Positions 17,517-27,237 of a DNA stretch of 64,000 nt are shown here, piece after piece; position 1 is the stretch's first letter; each line of letters begins with the position of its first letter. The translations under genes and the position numbers were made by a program. Origin of the DNA: Streptomyces malaysiensis subsp. samsunensis (GTDB lineage Bacteria > Actinomycetota > Actinomycetes > Streptomycetales > Streptomycetaceae). Location: NCBI RefSeq assembly GCF_024519315.1, contig NZ_JANIIC010000026.1:60850-124849 (forward strand). The letters run 5' to 3'. Below the pieces are notes generated by a model, which had not been told where the DNA came from, searched no databases, and was given only the letters and a program-made list of their open reading frames with translations.

Positions 17517-19408
17517 GGCCGCAGACTCGTAGGCGTCAGCACCTGGTCGCTCTCGTCCCCGAGCGGGACCAGGAAGCGGCGGTCGAGGAAGCGGTTGCCG
17601 CGCTCGCAGGTCGTCTCCGAAACAAACAGGCAGACATGGCAGGCGGCCCCGTGCAGATAGTCCGCCGGATCCCGCGGCAGCCGCTCGGCGCAGAGCGGAT
17701 CGGAGGAGCAGCGGGCCGCGTCGTGCAGGGCCCGGCGCACGATGCGTTCGAAGTGCGGATCCTCGGCGAGGGAGACGAGACCTCCCAGGGTGCCCTCCGA
17801 GTCCGGCACGGCGGTGTAGATGAGGATCCCCGTGCGCGGATGCTCGGCGTCTCCGGCGTAGATTCGTTCGCCCAGGCTTGCCGAGCTGTACCCGCACTCC
17901 AGGGAGATGGTGCGGATCAGCAGATGAGAGAGCGAGTGCAGGGCGATGTAGCGCTCCCCGGGCCAGCCCCGCATCGGGTCGAACTCGCCGCGCAGCCGGT
18001 CCGACTTGCGGTTGGTGCGGAAGCGCGCGAAGGCATCACGATGTGCCTGCATCGCGGGCGACTTCTGCATCCGCTCCTCCCACTCGGCCATCAGGTCCTC
18101 CCGTACCCGCAGGAAGATCCCCTCGCCGCGCACCTCACTCGCCGGCACCCAGTTCTGGGACGTACGGGACAGATGCACAGGCGTGGCGATGCCGGGTGTC
18201 TCCTTGTCCGGCGCGTCGAGCCGGGTGAAGCCGACCAGGGCGCGGGCCTCACGCAGCCGCTGCACCTGCCGTACGTCCGAGAAGAGCCCGGTGAGGGCGT
18301 CGGGCACCGTGACGCCCTCCAGCGCGAAGTCGTCGGTGGCATCCGGCATGGGCGAGGAGGAGAGCACCTCCCACTCGGGGCTGAGCAGATCGACCGGGGC
18401 CGACTCCGCTGTCGGCGCCGACGCGCCTTCCAACCGCTGCTGGTGGGCCTGTACGGCGGCGATGAGCGCCTCGGCGTCGTAGTCCTTGAGGTAGGCGTAC
18501 GCGGGGGTGCCGGCGAAGGCGTCGAAAACGACGCGTGAGGTGATGTTCTGCAGCTCGACCCAGCGCTCCTCGACGAGTTCGGCGAGGTTTCCGTTCCTGC
18601 TCGGCGGCAGTGCGAGGGCGCTGAGTGTGATGGGGAACCACTGGTTGGACGCGCCCGCGACCATCAAGGTCGCCTCTTTGTCGCAGTCCGGCTGGTATGT
18701 GCCGAGGTGCGGGTGGCGGCCTCGGCACCTAGGGAGGTTGCGCCGCCCCCGGTCGCCCATGGCGTCGCGGATGTTGCGTTGCTCGCCACAGGCCACGCAT
18801 TCCAGCGTCACGTTGGCCGCCTGGTTGCCGCCGTGGTCCTTCATGCGCAGCAGCGGGCGGGGCATCTTCGCGCATGCGGCCCCGTGGTGGACGAAGGGCG
18901 CGTACGGGAACTCGTCGAGGTGGCCCGCGGTGCACACGAGGGTGAAGCGGGCCGCGACGGCGAGCGGCTTGCCGCGCCTGCAGTCGTGGACGAACTTGGC
19001 CTCGTGCGGGGTGCGCGGATTGTTGTTGACGAAGGCGAACGCCTGCGAGTCGATGGGGGCGAGGAGATTGCAGGCCGTGCACCGCAGCCACTGCGGGAAG
19101 GGCGTCACCGGCACGCCCACCCCCTGCGCGGCCCATTCCTTGGGCGAGTTGTCGGCGCCCTCCATCCAGGGCGCGGACCGCAGTTCGTTGATCTGGGCCG
19201 CGCCGTAGAACTGGAGGGAGCGGTTGACGGCCGTACGCAGCCGGGGCTCGTCGATGACGTAGTCGGTCAGGCTCGCGTGGCTCCAGGATTCGAGGCCCTT
19301 GACCAGTACGGAGAAGTTGGGCAGGTCGATCAGGGAACCGACTCCGGCTGTGTACATCAGATGGCTGGGGCGTGCCGCGCCGACGCGTCGGTAGTAGTTG
19401 GTGCTCAT
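17513..19408 (-). CDS. drmB: DISARM protein DrmB (DUF1998)
   Basis: 631 residues, starting MSTNYYRRVGAARPSHLMY. The ATG overlaps the drmA stop as ATGA. The C-terminal DUF1998 signature is clear: GAACHVCLFVSETTCERGNR, then LDRRFLVPL. Further cysteine pairs (LRCTACNLL, LECVACGEQRN) suggest zinc ribbons. DrmB binds the DrmA helicase, and the DrmAB complex is the DNA-sensing core of DISARM. The tight overlaps on both sides show that A, B and C are translated together. I see no truncation. The start is set at 19408 because upstream sequence in this frame is only an arginine-rich shadow of drmA. Confidence 0.92.
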   Translation of the reverse strand: MSTNYYRRVGAARPSHLMYTAGVGSLIDLPNFSVLVKGLESWSHASLTDYVIDEPRLRTAVNRSLQFYGAAQINELRSAPWMEGADNSPKEWAAQGVGVPVTPFPQWLRCTACNLLAPIDSQAFAFVNNNPRTPHEAKFVHDCRRGKPLAVAARFTLVCTAGHLDEFPYAPFVHHGAACAKMPRPLLRMKDHGGNQAANVTLECVACGEQRNIRDAMGDRGRRNLPRCRGRHPHLGTYQPDCDKEATLMVAGASNQWFPITLSALALPPSRNGNLAELVEERWVELQNITSRVVFDAFAGTPAYAYLKDYDAEALIAAVQAHQQRLEGASAPTAESAPVDLLSPEWEVLSSSPMPDATDDFALEGVTVPDALTGLFSDVRQVQRLREARALVGFTRLDAPDKETPGIATPVHLSRTSQNWVPASEVRGEGIFLRVREDLMAEWEERMQKSPAMQAHRDAFARFRTNRKSDRLRGEFDPMRGWPGERYIALHSLSHLLIRTISLECGYSSASLGERIYAGDAEHPRTGILIYTAVPDSEGTLGGLVSLAEDPHFERIVRRALHDAARCSSDPLCAERLPRDPADYLHGAACHVCLFVSETTCERGNRFLDRRFLVPLGDESDQVLTPTSLRP

Positions 19409-22400
19409 CGTCGTCCCCTTCCGGCCGCGCCGGGCGCGGCATCCCCGTACTCGTCGGCGTCGACCGGAGCGGCCGCGGCGGCGTCGCTTTCGTCGTCGAC
19501 GGGAGTGAACCGCCACTCGGGACCGCTGTAGGTGGCCTGATCCACGAAGTTTCCGCCGCCGGACAGCAGCAGGTTGAGTTCGTTCTCGGTCTCCCGCATC
19601 GACATGGGCACGGTGCGTTCGTCCCACCGCGAGCCGTCGGCCCGGTGCAGCAGGGCCGTGACCAGGATGTCCTTCTTCTTATCCTTGCGGTAGCCGAGCA
19701 CGCCGCCCCTCTCGCGCTGCTCGGCCCAGGAGTCCTTCAACGCGGTGATGCGCTCGGACAGGTACCGCTGAGCACGCTCGCCGCCGACCCGGTCCGCTCG
19801 TTCCAGAAGCCGCCGCTCCACACGAGTCGCGATCGGGCCGTCGAGGTCGACGACCTGGGCGTCGGTGTTGCGTGAGTACTCGTACGCCGCCTGCCGCAAC
19901 GCCGCGATGTAGGCCGGCGCGGTACCCCGGTCGAGCGCACGCCGGGTGAACGGTGTCACGGACAGTGCTTCGACCTGGCGGTAGAAGGTGGCGTGGTAGT
20001 GGGCGAAGTCCTCGAAGTGCGCCAGGTCCCGTGGGCGGGACCAGTTGTAGAGAGTGACGACCAGACCGGGGCGGCGCGCGTCACGGCCCACACGTGAGGA
20101 CGCCTGGATGTACTCGGCGGTGTTCTTCGGCTGGCCGACGACGAGCATCAGCCCGAACCGTGAGACGTCCACGCCGACCTGGAGCATCGAGGTGGCGAGG
20201 ACGACGTCCACGGCCTGCTTCTGGAGAGGGGTCAGCTGGACGCGCGGCTCGCGTTTGTCGCGCAGCGCCGCCGCGTACTCCGCGAACAGCGCCCGGCGCC
20301 GCGGTGAGGTGTCCCGTTCCGGATCGAAGGGGGCCTCCAGGCGCTTGAGCGTGGCGCCGATGTCGGCGGAGGAGATACGCGACGTCAATTCCTGGATGGT
20401 CAGCATCCCCGACTTCGTGACGATGCGGTCGGCGATCGTCTCGTGCCCCTTGCGACTGCCGTTGACCCGGACCCGGGTGGCGATGTCGTCGTCCATGTAG
20501 CGGCGCATACCGGCGAGTTCGCGCGTGGCGTTGAAATAGCCGACCAGCGTCATGTAGGGATCGGCCGGCAGCCCGTACTTGTCGAAGAGCTGCTGCGCAC
20601 CGAGCAGCAGGATCTCGGCGACCCGGATCTCGGCGGCCTTCAGCCGGGTGCCGTGGGCGCACACGCCGAGGTAGCGGCGGCCGGGTTCGGCGCGGCTCAC
20701 CTCCGTCTGCCGTGAGAAGAACGTGTCGCCGACGTCCAGAACCTGCGGCGGGAACACCGCGACCTGCCGGCCGAAGACCCCCCGCACCTGATCCGCGGCA
20801 CGCTTGGTGGTCGCCGTGGAGGCGACGATCTTCGGCCCGACCTCGTGGCGGTGTCCCTCCGCGTCCGTGTACTCCCAGCTGCACAACTGGTCGACGGCGG
20901 CCTCGAAGAGACCCACCGTGGTGCCGAGAGCACCGGAGATCAGATGCAGCTCGTCCTGAATGATCAGGTCCGGTGGCCGAAGCCGGGCGACCGGCCGTGA
21001 GGCCACCGCGGGCAGCAGGCCCTTCTTGTTGTGCCGGCTGCCGCAGCCGGTGCGCTCGTCCAGGTCGTCGTGGCGGTAGCCATGCCGCGGGCACCACTCC
21101 GTGACCCGTCCGAACAGCAGCCCCGCGTACCCGTTCCAGGGCAGCTGCGCGAGCTTGTCCACGGTGGCGATCACCATCGCGGGGGCGAGGCGGTAGATCT
21201 CCTCGTCCACCGTGATCACCGGAATGCCCTCACCGGGCGCGGCGAGCCGGGAGAAGGGGCAGCGTCCCTCGCCCTCGCCCCGGGGGCAGTAGAGCAGGAC
21301 CCGGCGCCGGTCGGCGTCGTAGTCCATGTTCGAGTGGGCGGTCAGGCCCTCACCGCACCATGGGCAGCTCAGCACCTGGATGACGCGCGCGTGCTTGTCG
21401 CTCGAACTCTCCTTGGCACCCGCGATCTGCTCCTGTGCCTCGGAGAACCAGTTCGGCGACACGGAGTTCCCGACCCACAGGCCGATGCGGAACGGCGTCT
21501 CTCCCCAACGGGCGTCCCGCGCGAACTCCTCGCGCCGCAGCACCTCGCACGCGCTGACGAGCGCTGCCGCGCGCTGGAACTGCTGGGCGGTCAGCAGCCG
21601 CAGCGTGTACCGCATGAGCACACCGACCCCGGCGCCGCCATCACGCGCCTCCGTTCCGCTGCCCACCGTGCCGTGCAGCCGCCGCAGGGCGAAGGTGAAC
21701 GCGGCAAGCCCCAGATACGCCTCGGTCTTGCCGCCGCCGGTCGGGAAGAACAGCAGGTCGACGAGGGCTTCGCGGCCGGTGCCGCGATGCGGGTGGCCGG
21801 GCCGGGACAGCGAGGCCAGGTTCAGCAGCACGAAGGCGAGCTGGAAGGGCCGCCAGCTGGCCGCCTTCTTGCCCTCCGCGGCTACGGCGTCGCGCGCTTG
21901 CTCGTAGGAGACACCCTCCTGACCGGCCCGCAGCCCGGCGACCGCGGTGTTGCGCCGCTGGAGCGCCATCGCCCGGTTGGCGAAACGGAAGGCTTCGAGC
22001 GCGTCCTTGTCCGCGCAGAGCGCGTCGATGCCGAACGCGATGCGGTGGCAGACCTCCTCGGCCTGGTCGATGGCGGTCTCGGCGGCGATCCGCAGATCCT
22101 CGGGCAGGGACTGGGCCTTCTGGCGCTGTTCGTCCAGCCAGGCGCTGTAGCCGTCCGCGAGCGGGGCCAGGGCGTCGGCCAGTTCCTTGCGGCGCGCGGG
22201 CACGGCAAGGGTGGCCAATTCGTCCATGCCCAGCTCAAGACCGTCGAGGAGCGGCTGCTCGGCGGCGGTGGGCGCCGAGGTGGCCGGCACGTCGTACTCC
22301 GGGAGCCACGTGGTCGCCAGCCGATGGGCCCGCCGCTCGCCCTTGCGCACATCCACCCGCACCGCCACATTGCGGCCGACGGCGTGCCGCAGACTGTTCC

Positions 22401-23235
22401 GGTACAGCAGCCGCAGCCGCCGCTCCTCCACATCCTCGGAGCCGCCCGCGGAGCGGGGGTCCAGCGGATCGTCGATCGGCAGGAAGACGGCCGCCCGGTC
22501 GTCGGGGAACGCGGTCACGGTCAGCTCGGTCTGGAACAGCCACTGGACGTCGCGCCGGTCGGCTTCGCTCTCCCGCAACCGGTTGACCAGTGCGACCTCC
22601 ACGACGCGGAGATCCTCGCCGCCCTCGCCCGTGGCGCGCTCACGCACCTGGACGTCGAGGTGGATCCCGGAAGACTTGTCACCCTCCAGGACGCGACTCT
22701 GGTCACCGGCGCGGGTCACGTCGATGTCGCAGGGGCGCTTCACGGGCTCGCGCCCCCAGACCCGGGCCGTACGCCCGTCATCGGTGCGAGCGCTGGTGGG
22801 GGAGTAACGCCCCCAGGATGACTGGACGCTGAGCGTGCCGATCGACGCGGGAACCACGAACGACAGCCCCATCGAGGAGGCCCAGATCCGCCCGGAGGCC
22901 TGCGGAGTGAGCCGCTCCGCAGGTCCGCCCTCCTCGGTGCCGTCGTCGCTGCCGGGCTCGACATTGGCGGTCTGGGCGGCGTTGCGGGCGATCTGGGTCG
23001 CGGTCTCACCGGCCTCCGGGCGAGGGCCGAGCATGCCCACGAGGTAACGGTCGCGCGGTCCGGCCGACCGCGGCGGGAGCTCCTCGGTGTCACCGTCCCA
23101 GGGGCCGAGCAGATCCCGGTGGATGTATGTCACCAGCCCGTCGCGCACGTCGTACGAGTCGCCGGGAAGGAACGTCTGCGGCACCTCGTCGAGGGGGTGG
23201 GGCACGCCAGGAGCGGCGGCGGGCTGGGACGGCAT
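19405..23235 (-). CDS. drmA: DISARM helicase DrmA
   Basis: 1276 residues from ATG 23235, which has AAGAAAGGG upstream. Superfamily 2 motifs are present: Walker A as FFPTGGGKTEAYLG near residue 498, motif II as IIQDELHLISG (DELH) near residue 760, STATTKRA as motif III, and ASSRVGRDARRPG as motif VI near residue 1047. DrmA loads on DNA ends or single strands and with DrmB is proposed to discriminate self from foreign DNA. In compact class 1 DISARM loci drmA follows drmMI directly; here about 7 kb of other genes intervene. The gene has its own upstream dyad operator at 23325-23339, 90 bp before the start, which replaces the lost drmD-drmMI read-through. Confidence 0.92.
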   Translation of the reverse strand: MPSQPAAAPGVPHPLDEVPQTFLPGDSYDVRDGLVTYIHRDLLGPWDGDTEELPPRSAGPRDRYLVGMLGPRPEAGETATQIARNAAQTANVEPGSDDGTEEGGPAERLTPQASGRIWASSMGLSFVVPASIGTLSVQSSWGRYSPTSARTDDGRTARVWGREPVKRPCDIDVTRAGDQSRVLEGDKSSGIHLDVQVRERATGEGGEDLRVVEVALVNRLRESEADRRDVQWLFQTELTVTAFPDDRAAVFLPIDDPLDPRSAGGSEDVEERRLRLLYRNSLRHAVGRNVAVRVDVRKGERRAHRLATTWLPEYDVPATSAPTAAEQPLLDGLELGMDELATLAVPARRKELADALAPLADGYSAWLDEQRQKAQSLPEDLRIAAETAIDQAEEVCHRIAFGIDALCADKDALEAFRFANRAMALQRRNTAVAGLRAGQEGVSYEQARDAVAAEGKKAASWRPFQLAFVLLNLASLSRPGHPHRGTGREALVDLLFFPTGGGKTEAYLGLAAFTFALRRLHGTVGSGTEARDGGAGVGVLMRYTLRLLTAQQFQRAAALVSACEVLRREEFARDARWGETPFRIGLWVGNSVSPNWFSEAQEQIAGAKESSSDKHARVIQVLSCPWCGEGLTAHSNMDYDADRRRVLLYCPRGEGEGRCPFSRLAAPGEGIPVITVDEEIYRLAPAMVIATVDKLAQLPWNGYAGLLFGRVTEWCPRHGYRHDDLDERTGCGSRHNKKGLLPAVASRPVARLRPPDLIIQDELHLISGALGTTVGLFEAAVDQLCSWEYTDAEGHRHEVGPKIVASTATTKRAADQVRGVFGRQVAVFPPQVLDVGDTFFSRQTEVSRAEPGRRYLGVCAHGTRLKAAEIRVAEILLLGAQQLFDKYGLPADPYMTLVGYFNATRELAGMRRYMDDDIATRVRVNGSRKGHETIADRIVTKSGMLTIQELTSRISSADIGATLKRLEAPFDPERDTSPRRRALFAEYAAALRDKREPRVQLTPLQKQAVDVVLATSMLQVGVDVSRFGLMLVVGQPKNTAEYIQASSRVGRDARRPGLVVTLYNWSRPRDLAHFEDFAHYHATFYRQVEALSVTPFTRRALDRGTAPAYIAALRQAAYEYSRNTDAQVVDLDGPIATRVERRLLERADRVGGERAQRYLSERITALKDSWAEQRERGGVLGYRKDKKKDILVTALLHRADGSRWDERTVPMSMRETENELNLLLSGGGNFVDQATYSGPEWRFTPVDDESDAAAAAPVDADEYGDAAPGAAGRGRR

Positions 23236-23324
23236 GGCGATCGGGCCCTTTCTTGCGAGATGAGCCAATGGGGTGAGACTACCGGGTACGGCAGAGCGTG
23301 GCGCCCCAGAAGAGGATGTCACTC

Positions 23325-23339
23325 GTTGACTCAGTTCAC
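23325..23339. promoter_or_regulatory. dyad operator A, upstream of drmA
   Basis: GTTGAC-TCA-GTTCAC, one of five related 15-bp dyads in the window. It lies in the 244-bp gap between the RloB stop and the drmA start, 90 bp from the drmA ATG. The right half GTTCAC is identical in all five sites, and four of the five have a degenerate left half. Read towards drmA, the perfect half-site (GTGAAC) comes first, as at sites B, D and E. Confidence 0.7.
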
Positions 23340-23479
23340 AAGCCGGTTGATGTATGCCCCAAAGCAGGAGTGAGCCGGAGGGGGCGGGGTGTCCTTCCAG
23401 GCTCTCGCTCTGCCCGACAGGTGGAGTGACATGGCTGGAAGTGACCGCACACGGCGGGTAGGGCGTTGCGTGATGAACG

Positions 23480-24124
23480 CTATGCGCCGTTCTCGCCGTT
23501 GATGGCGAGAGCGAGACGCCACATGCGGGTTGACGGATTCCTTTTGTGTTCCGTGCCCTCTTCCGCGAGCGTGCGCGCATGCTTCACCGCGTCCCGCCAG
23601 AGATGGCGGTAATGGCGTTCGAAGTCCACGGCCTTGTTCGCGGGGACGTCGACATACTTCTTCAACAAGATCTTGAGGGCCTTGTAGTCAGCGACCCAGG
23701 TGTGATGGTGGGTGTGGTGCAGCAATAACCAGATCTCGAAGCACGGGTTGGACACGACGAGTTCGACGTTGTTCTCGGAAGCACACCGCATGGCGGACTC
23801 CAGGTCCTGGTATTCGTCCACGTCCACGACGCACCAGACCTGGTCGAAGTCGCTGCTGGCGCCGCCCCACCGGGCGACGGCGTACTGGACGACCTGGAGA
23901 GGAGATCCCGGTTTCTTGGTGACCCGTACCGACAACGTCGAGCGTTTGAAGTGCTTTTTGAAACCGACGAGGTAGTCGTGCTCCGTAGTCATGGCCCCGC
24001 ACACGACCATGATCTGGTCGGCGCTGTCCCTGACATCCGTTGCGCGGTTCAGATCGGTATCACGGCTGGGCCGCCTCGACTTGGGCCTGCCGCTCGGCTT
24101 CGGTGTCCTGGCCAGAACCCCCAC
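23480..24124 (-). CDS. RloB-family protein (AbiLii-like)
   Basis: 214 residues from GTG 24124. Family features are IMVVCGAMTTEHDYLVGFKK (usually VCEGEKTEPNYF), the acidic WCVVDVDEYQDLE, and SNPCFEIWLLLHHTHHH. This suggests a TOPRIM-like nuclease core of the RloB group. RloB partners an AAA ATPase (RloA) in AbiL-type abortive infection: the ATPase senses phage and the RloB subunit is the effector. The conserved glutamate of VCEG is replaced (VCGA), which may weaken catalysis. The start overlaps the end of the ATPase gene by 65 bp, so they are one unit. No dyad operator precedes the pair, so it is probably a guest in the DISARM locus. Confidence 0.78.
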   Translation of the reverse strand: MGVLARTPKPSGRPKSRRPSRDTDLNRATDVRDSADQIMVVCGAMTTEHDYLVGFKKHFKRSTLSVRVTKKPGSPLQVVQYAVARWGGASSDFDQVWCVVDVDEYQDLESAMRCASENNVELVVSNPCFEIWLLLHHTHHHTWVADYKALKILLKKYVDVPANKAVDFERHYRHLWRDAVKHARTLAEEGTEHKRNPSTRMWRLALAINGENGA

Positions 24125-25391
24125 CCCTCTTGAGTACCGCCTCGGCGAAGCTCTCGTCGATGAACGGGACCCCACCGTAACTCCCGCCCAGATAGCGGCG
24201 CTCCCGGTTCTCTTCTTTCCGGGGTTTGAATTCCGCCAGCGAGTAGAGCGTGGTTTCGCCGTACTGATCCTTCTCCACGAACCATGCCTGGTCGCGCTTG
24301 AGAATGTCTTCCCCATCGCGCCGTCCGAGCAGGCTGGCATCGTGCGAGGTGAAGATCAGCTGAGCGCCTTCGGGGTTGGTTCGCGAATCCTGGAACAGAC
24401 CGATCAGCCGGGCTGTGAGGAGCGGGTGAAGGCTTGCGTCGATCTCATCCACCACGAAGGTGCCGCCTCTGCGCAGCACCGCGAGGAAACGAGGGGCCTG
24501 CTCCAGCAGGGATTGCGTCCCCGCCGACTCGTCGTGCAGGTTCATCTGCACGACGCCGCTGCGTCCGCGATGTCCCACCCATGGCCGCATGATCTCCCGC
24601 GGGCCTTCGTCCTCCAGCTCCCGCAGGAGGCGAGGCGGTATGCGGGGGCCGAACTGACGTCGCAGACCTGCCTCGTCCATGAGGAGGCGCTCCATACCGC
24701 ACCCCTCGATCCCCAGGTCCGCGGCTTTGAGTAGTTCCATGATCTCCGGGTGGCGATCGGCGTCCTCAAGCGCCCGCACAGCGGAGATCCCGAAGTTGCG
24801 GCCGGGTTGCGTACCCCGGAACTGGAGGCGGTGTGCGAACCAGTCGTAGACGGGGCGGAAGTCCTGTTGCTTCGAGCGTGCGGCCAGCGAGAGGAAGAGG
24901 ACGTTGGGCTCGGTGATGCTCTCCACGAGTGCGAGTTGCCCCGACTGCTGGGATGCCCCGGGCTTCACCTCATCGCCATCGCGCGAGAACAGTTCCTTTT
25001 TCTTCCCCTTCGGGTAGCTGTCGAGCCACTCCTCGACCACGCGGTCGTCATCGACGCCGAATCCGTAGGTGTAGCGCACTCCGTCCAGCAAGAGGTCGAC
25101 GATGTACCAGGACGGCTCGCCCTTGGCTTCGTCGTCCAGCAGGAACGGGCTGCGATCGACGCCTCCGTCCGGCTCGGCGTCACGGTGGGACGACACCACC
25201 ATGCGAGCCATGTACTGCAAGGCACCGGCCAGATTCGACTTGCCGGAGGCGTTGGCTCCGAAGATGCCGACGACCGGGACGGCTCTCCACTGCGTGCCCT
25301 CGGGCCGATCCGTGTCGTAGACGGGCTGCAGATTGAGCTGCTGCTCGTGTCGGATCGAGCGATGGTTCGCAACCCGGAAACTCAACAGCAT
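24060..25391 (-). CDS. AAA15/RloA-type ATPase (AbiLi-like)
   Basis: 443 residues from ATG 25391, chosen for the strong AGGAGGT ribosome site about 8 bases before it. ABC/SMC-like motifs are visible: Walker A as GIFGANASGKSNLAGAL near residue 50, and Walker B as GTFVVDEIDASLHPLLTARL near residue 320, followed by FTSHDASLL. It belongs to the OLD-like ATPases without a TOPRIM tail; the TOPRIM-like function is supplied by the downstream RloB-type gene. Such pairs (RloAB, AbiL, and the related PARIS) cause abortive infection after sensing phage components. The pair sits between drmA and the unknown gene and has its own ribosome site. Confidence 0.8.
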   Translation of the reverse strand: MLLSFRVANHRSIRHEQQLNLQPVYDTDRPEGTQWRAVPVVGIFGANASGKSNLAGALQYMARMVVSSHRDAEPDGGVDRSPFLLDDEAKGEPSWYIVDLLLDGVRYTYGFGVDDDRVVEEWLDSYPKGKKKELFSRDGDEVKPGASQQSGQLALVESITEPNVLFLSLAARSKQQDFRPVYDWFAHRLQFRGTQPGRNFGISAVRALEDADRHPEIMELLKAADLGIEGCGMERLLMDEAGLRRQFGPRIPPRLLRELEDEGPREIMRPWVGHRGRSGVVQMNLHDESAGTQSLLEQAPRFLAVLRRGGTFVVDEIDASLHPLLTARLIGLFQDSRTNPEGAQLIFTSHDASLLGRRDGEDILKRDQAWFVEKDQYGETTLYSLAEFKPRKEENRERRYLGGSYGGVPFIDESFAEAVLKRGGGSGQDTEAERQAQVEAAQP

Positions 25392-25515
25392 CAGACCGCA
25401 CCTCCTGCCGTCCCACTCCCACCGCTGCACCAAGGCCGTGATGCATCCCCGTGCTGCTAGTAAAACGCGTGAAGGGGCCTCTGGCAACGGGAGGCGACCC
25501 TTATGGGGCTCTTCT

Positions 25516-25532
25516 GTGCGGAAAAACCGCAC
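25516..25532 (-). terminator. short hairpin between unknown gene and RloA gene
   Basis: A perfect 6-bp stem, GTGCGG-AAAAA-CCGCAC, lies 94 bp past the stop of the 534-residue unknown gene and 125 bp before the RloA-type start. It could end the upstream transcript and so separate the two units. The stem is short and has no T-run after it, so the role is tentative. Confidence 0.35.
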
Positions 25533-25625
25533 GACTGGGCCCGGTGGGGGTGATCCAGACCGGCCGGTCCCGCTGTTGTGGACGTGCTGGTCCAGCGGGC
25601 GGTGGGGGCGAGGATGTCTGGCCGG

Positions 25626-27230
25626 TCAGAAGAGAGTGCCCTCACGCGGGAAGAGTCCGTCACTGAACGGGGCGAGATCTTCTGCTTCCTCCGGCCTCTG
25701 CTCCGACGCACCGGCTGCCGACGGCGCGGGGTCGTCCGGCTCGGGAGCGATGAGGGCCGCGAGCCCGGACGCGTCGCCACCGGTCATGGCATCCAGCTGC
25801 CGCAACGCCTTCATCCGCATGGAATCCCGCAGGGCCGGCGGCAGCGCCACGCTGACCATCCTGAGCATCCGGTACTCGCCGCCCGCGCCTCGCACCAGGA
25901 ACCCGAGCTGAGCGCGGCCCGCGCGGGAGAGGATCAGCAGCTCGCACATCTCGTGCGGGTCGTCCTCGTCGTAGCGGAAGCGCATGATGAGGTTGTGCGC
26001 GTCCGGGTCCGTCGGAGGGAAACCGACGACCACGTCGTGCGGGTCATCCGACGTCCGGTGACCGATCCGCACCTGCCCGTCATGTTTGAACCGCCGGGCC
26101 GCCGCCGATTCGAGGCCACCCTCCACGGTATACAGCCACCACGGCTGGGAACCGACAGTGCCGGTCCAGCCGATCTGCGTCTCCTCCGAGAAGACCTTGG
26201 CCACCATGCTCATCCACTTCGGGACGGCCTCACGCGGGCGCTCGGCCCGCTTGAGCGGCGTGTAGTCCTCTTCGGTGAAGACGGGGGTCGGCAGGGCGGG
26301 GTCACCCGGGGCGCACCAGATCTCCGTGTACTTCCGCAGGTACGCCTCGCAGCGGGCCGCCTCCGGCGAGTCGAGCGCGAGGTGTGCGCGCTCCAGAGGG
26401 GTGAGTCCCGGGATGAACTCGTCCTTGAGCCAGCGCAGATACGCCAGCCCTGTGTCCCGGAGCGATTCGAGGTTGGTCCGCAGGTCGGGAGGCAGGGAAT
26501 CATCGCCGGACGCCAGGTTTCCTTCGACCACGGTGGTGAGCGCATCGGCCAGCGCCCGCTCCCGGTGGACAAGCATGAGGTGGGGTACGGCCGCCAGTTC
26601 GGCGGCACACTCGGAGGCGTACGCGTCGATCTCCTCGGCGATCCCGTCCCACCGCGTGACGAGGACGCGCGCGAACTCGGCTTCCTGGCCGTGGGTGTGC
26701 GCCTCCATGTAGGCGAAGTACCCGTGCCAGTCGTCCTCGCCCGGACCGTCCGAGGAGACGAGCCCGCGCCGCCAGATGCCGTCGCTGTCGATGGACCAGC
26801 GCTCGCGCAGCTCCTGGTGGACTCGCGGCCAGCCCACGGCCCTGGCCCGGATCTCGGCCCAGTAGGCGAGAAGTCCTTCGCCGAGGGGTTCACGCCACCA
26901 CGCGTGGAGGAGCCGCACGGTCGGCCTGCGCAGGGCGAGCCACAACCCCTCGACCTCGCCGATCCGTTCGGGCGCGCGTATGCCGCGATGCCCGGCCAGG
27001 CGAACCAGATCACCGGCGACGAAGCCGATCTCCTGCCGCTCCATGTCCGCCTGCGCGGTCCGCGCGAGGGCGGTGGCGGCGACGAGGTCGTACGGGCCGA
27101 GGTCGTCGGGGATGACGGAGGCGATATCCGGCGAGAGCTGCTCGAGCAGGATCGCCAAGGATTCTGTCGTGTTCTCGAACCACTTGCGACGCAGGTGCGG
27201 GAATCTGCCGGAGGTGTGTGCGGCGGCCAT
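25626..27230 (-). CDS. unrecognised 534-aa protein with DrmMI-like C-terminal tail
   Basis: I recognise no family. The protein is soluble, mostly helical in the first 350 residues (HLRRKWFENTTESLAILLEQ near the start; aromatic stretches such as LLHAWWREPLGEGLLAYW), then mixed, with WWLYTVEGGLESAAARRF and acidic patches. A low-complexity acidic linker leads to the last residues GLFPREGTLF. The DrmMI methylase in this locus ends TLFRPEGTIF, so the two share a tail peptide that could dock both to one partner. The gene has its own dyad operator and probably a leaderless mRNA: no ribosome site precedes ATG 27230, and TACAGT lies 7 bases before it. GTG 27239 would overlap that -10 box. It lies in the gap that splits DISARM. 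I think it is a new component of the system. Confidence 0.8.
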   Translation of the reverse strand: MAAAHTSGRFPHLRRKWFENTTESLAILLEQLSPDIASVIPDDLGPYDLVAATALARTAQADMERQEIGFVAGDLVRLAGHRGIRAPERIGEVEGLWLALRRPTVRLLHAWWREPLGEGLLAYWAEIRARAVGWPRVHQELRERWSIDSDGIWRRGLVSSDGPGEDDWHGYFAYMEAHTHGQEAEFARVLVTRWDGIAEEIDAYASECAAELAAVPHLMLVHRERALADALTTVVEGNLASGDDSLPPDLRTNLESLRDTGLAYLRWLKDEFIPGLTPLERAHLALDSPEAARCEAYLRKYTEIWCAPGDPALPTPVFTEEDYTPLKRAERPREAVPKWMSMVAKVFSEETQIGWTGTVGSQPWWLYTVEGGLESAAARRFKHDGQVRIGHRTSDDPHDVVVGFPPTDPDAHNLIMRFRYDEDDPHEMCELLILSRAGRAQLGFLVRGAGGEYRMLRMVSVALPPALRDSMRMKALRQLDAMTGGDASGLAALIAPEPDDPAPSAAGASEQRPEEAEDLAPFSDGLFPREGTLF

Positions 27231-27237
27231 GACGGTC

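Noticed and set aside
21031..22821. 596-codon plus-strand frame opposite drmA
   Set aside because: Shadow of the DrmA coding region; composition is typical of antisense high-GC frames.
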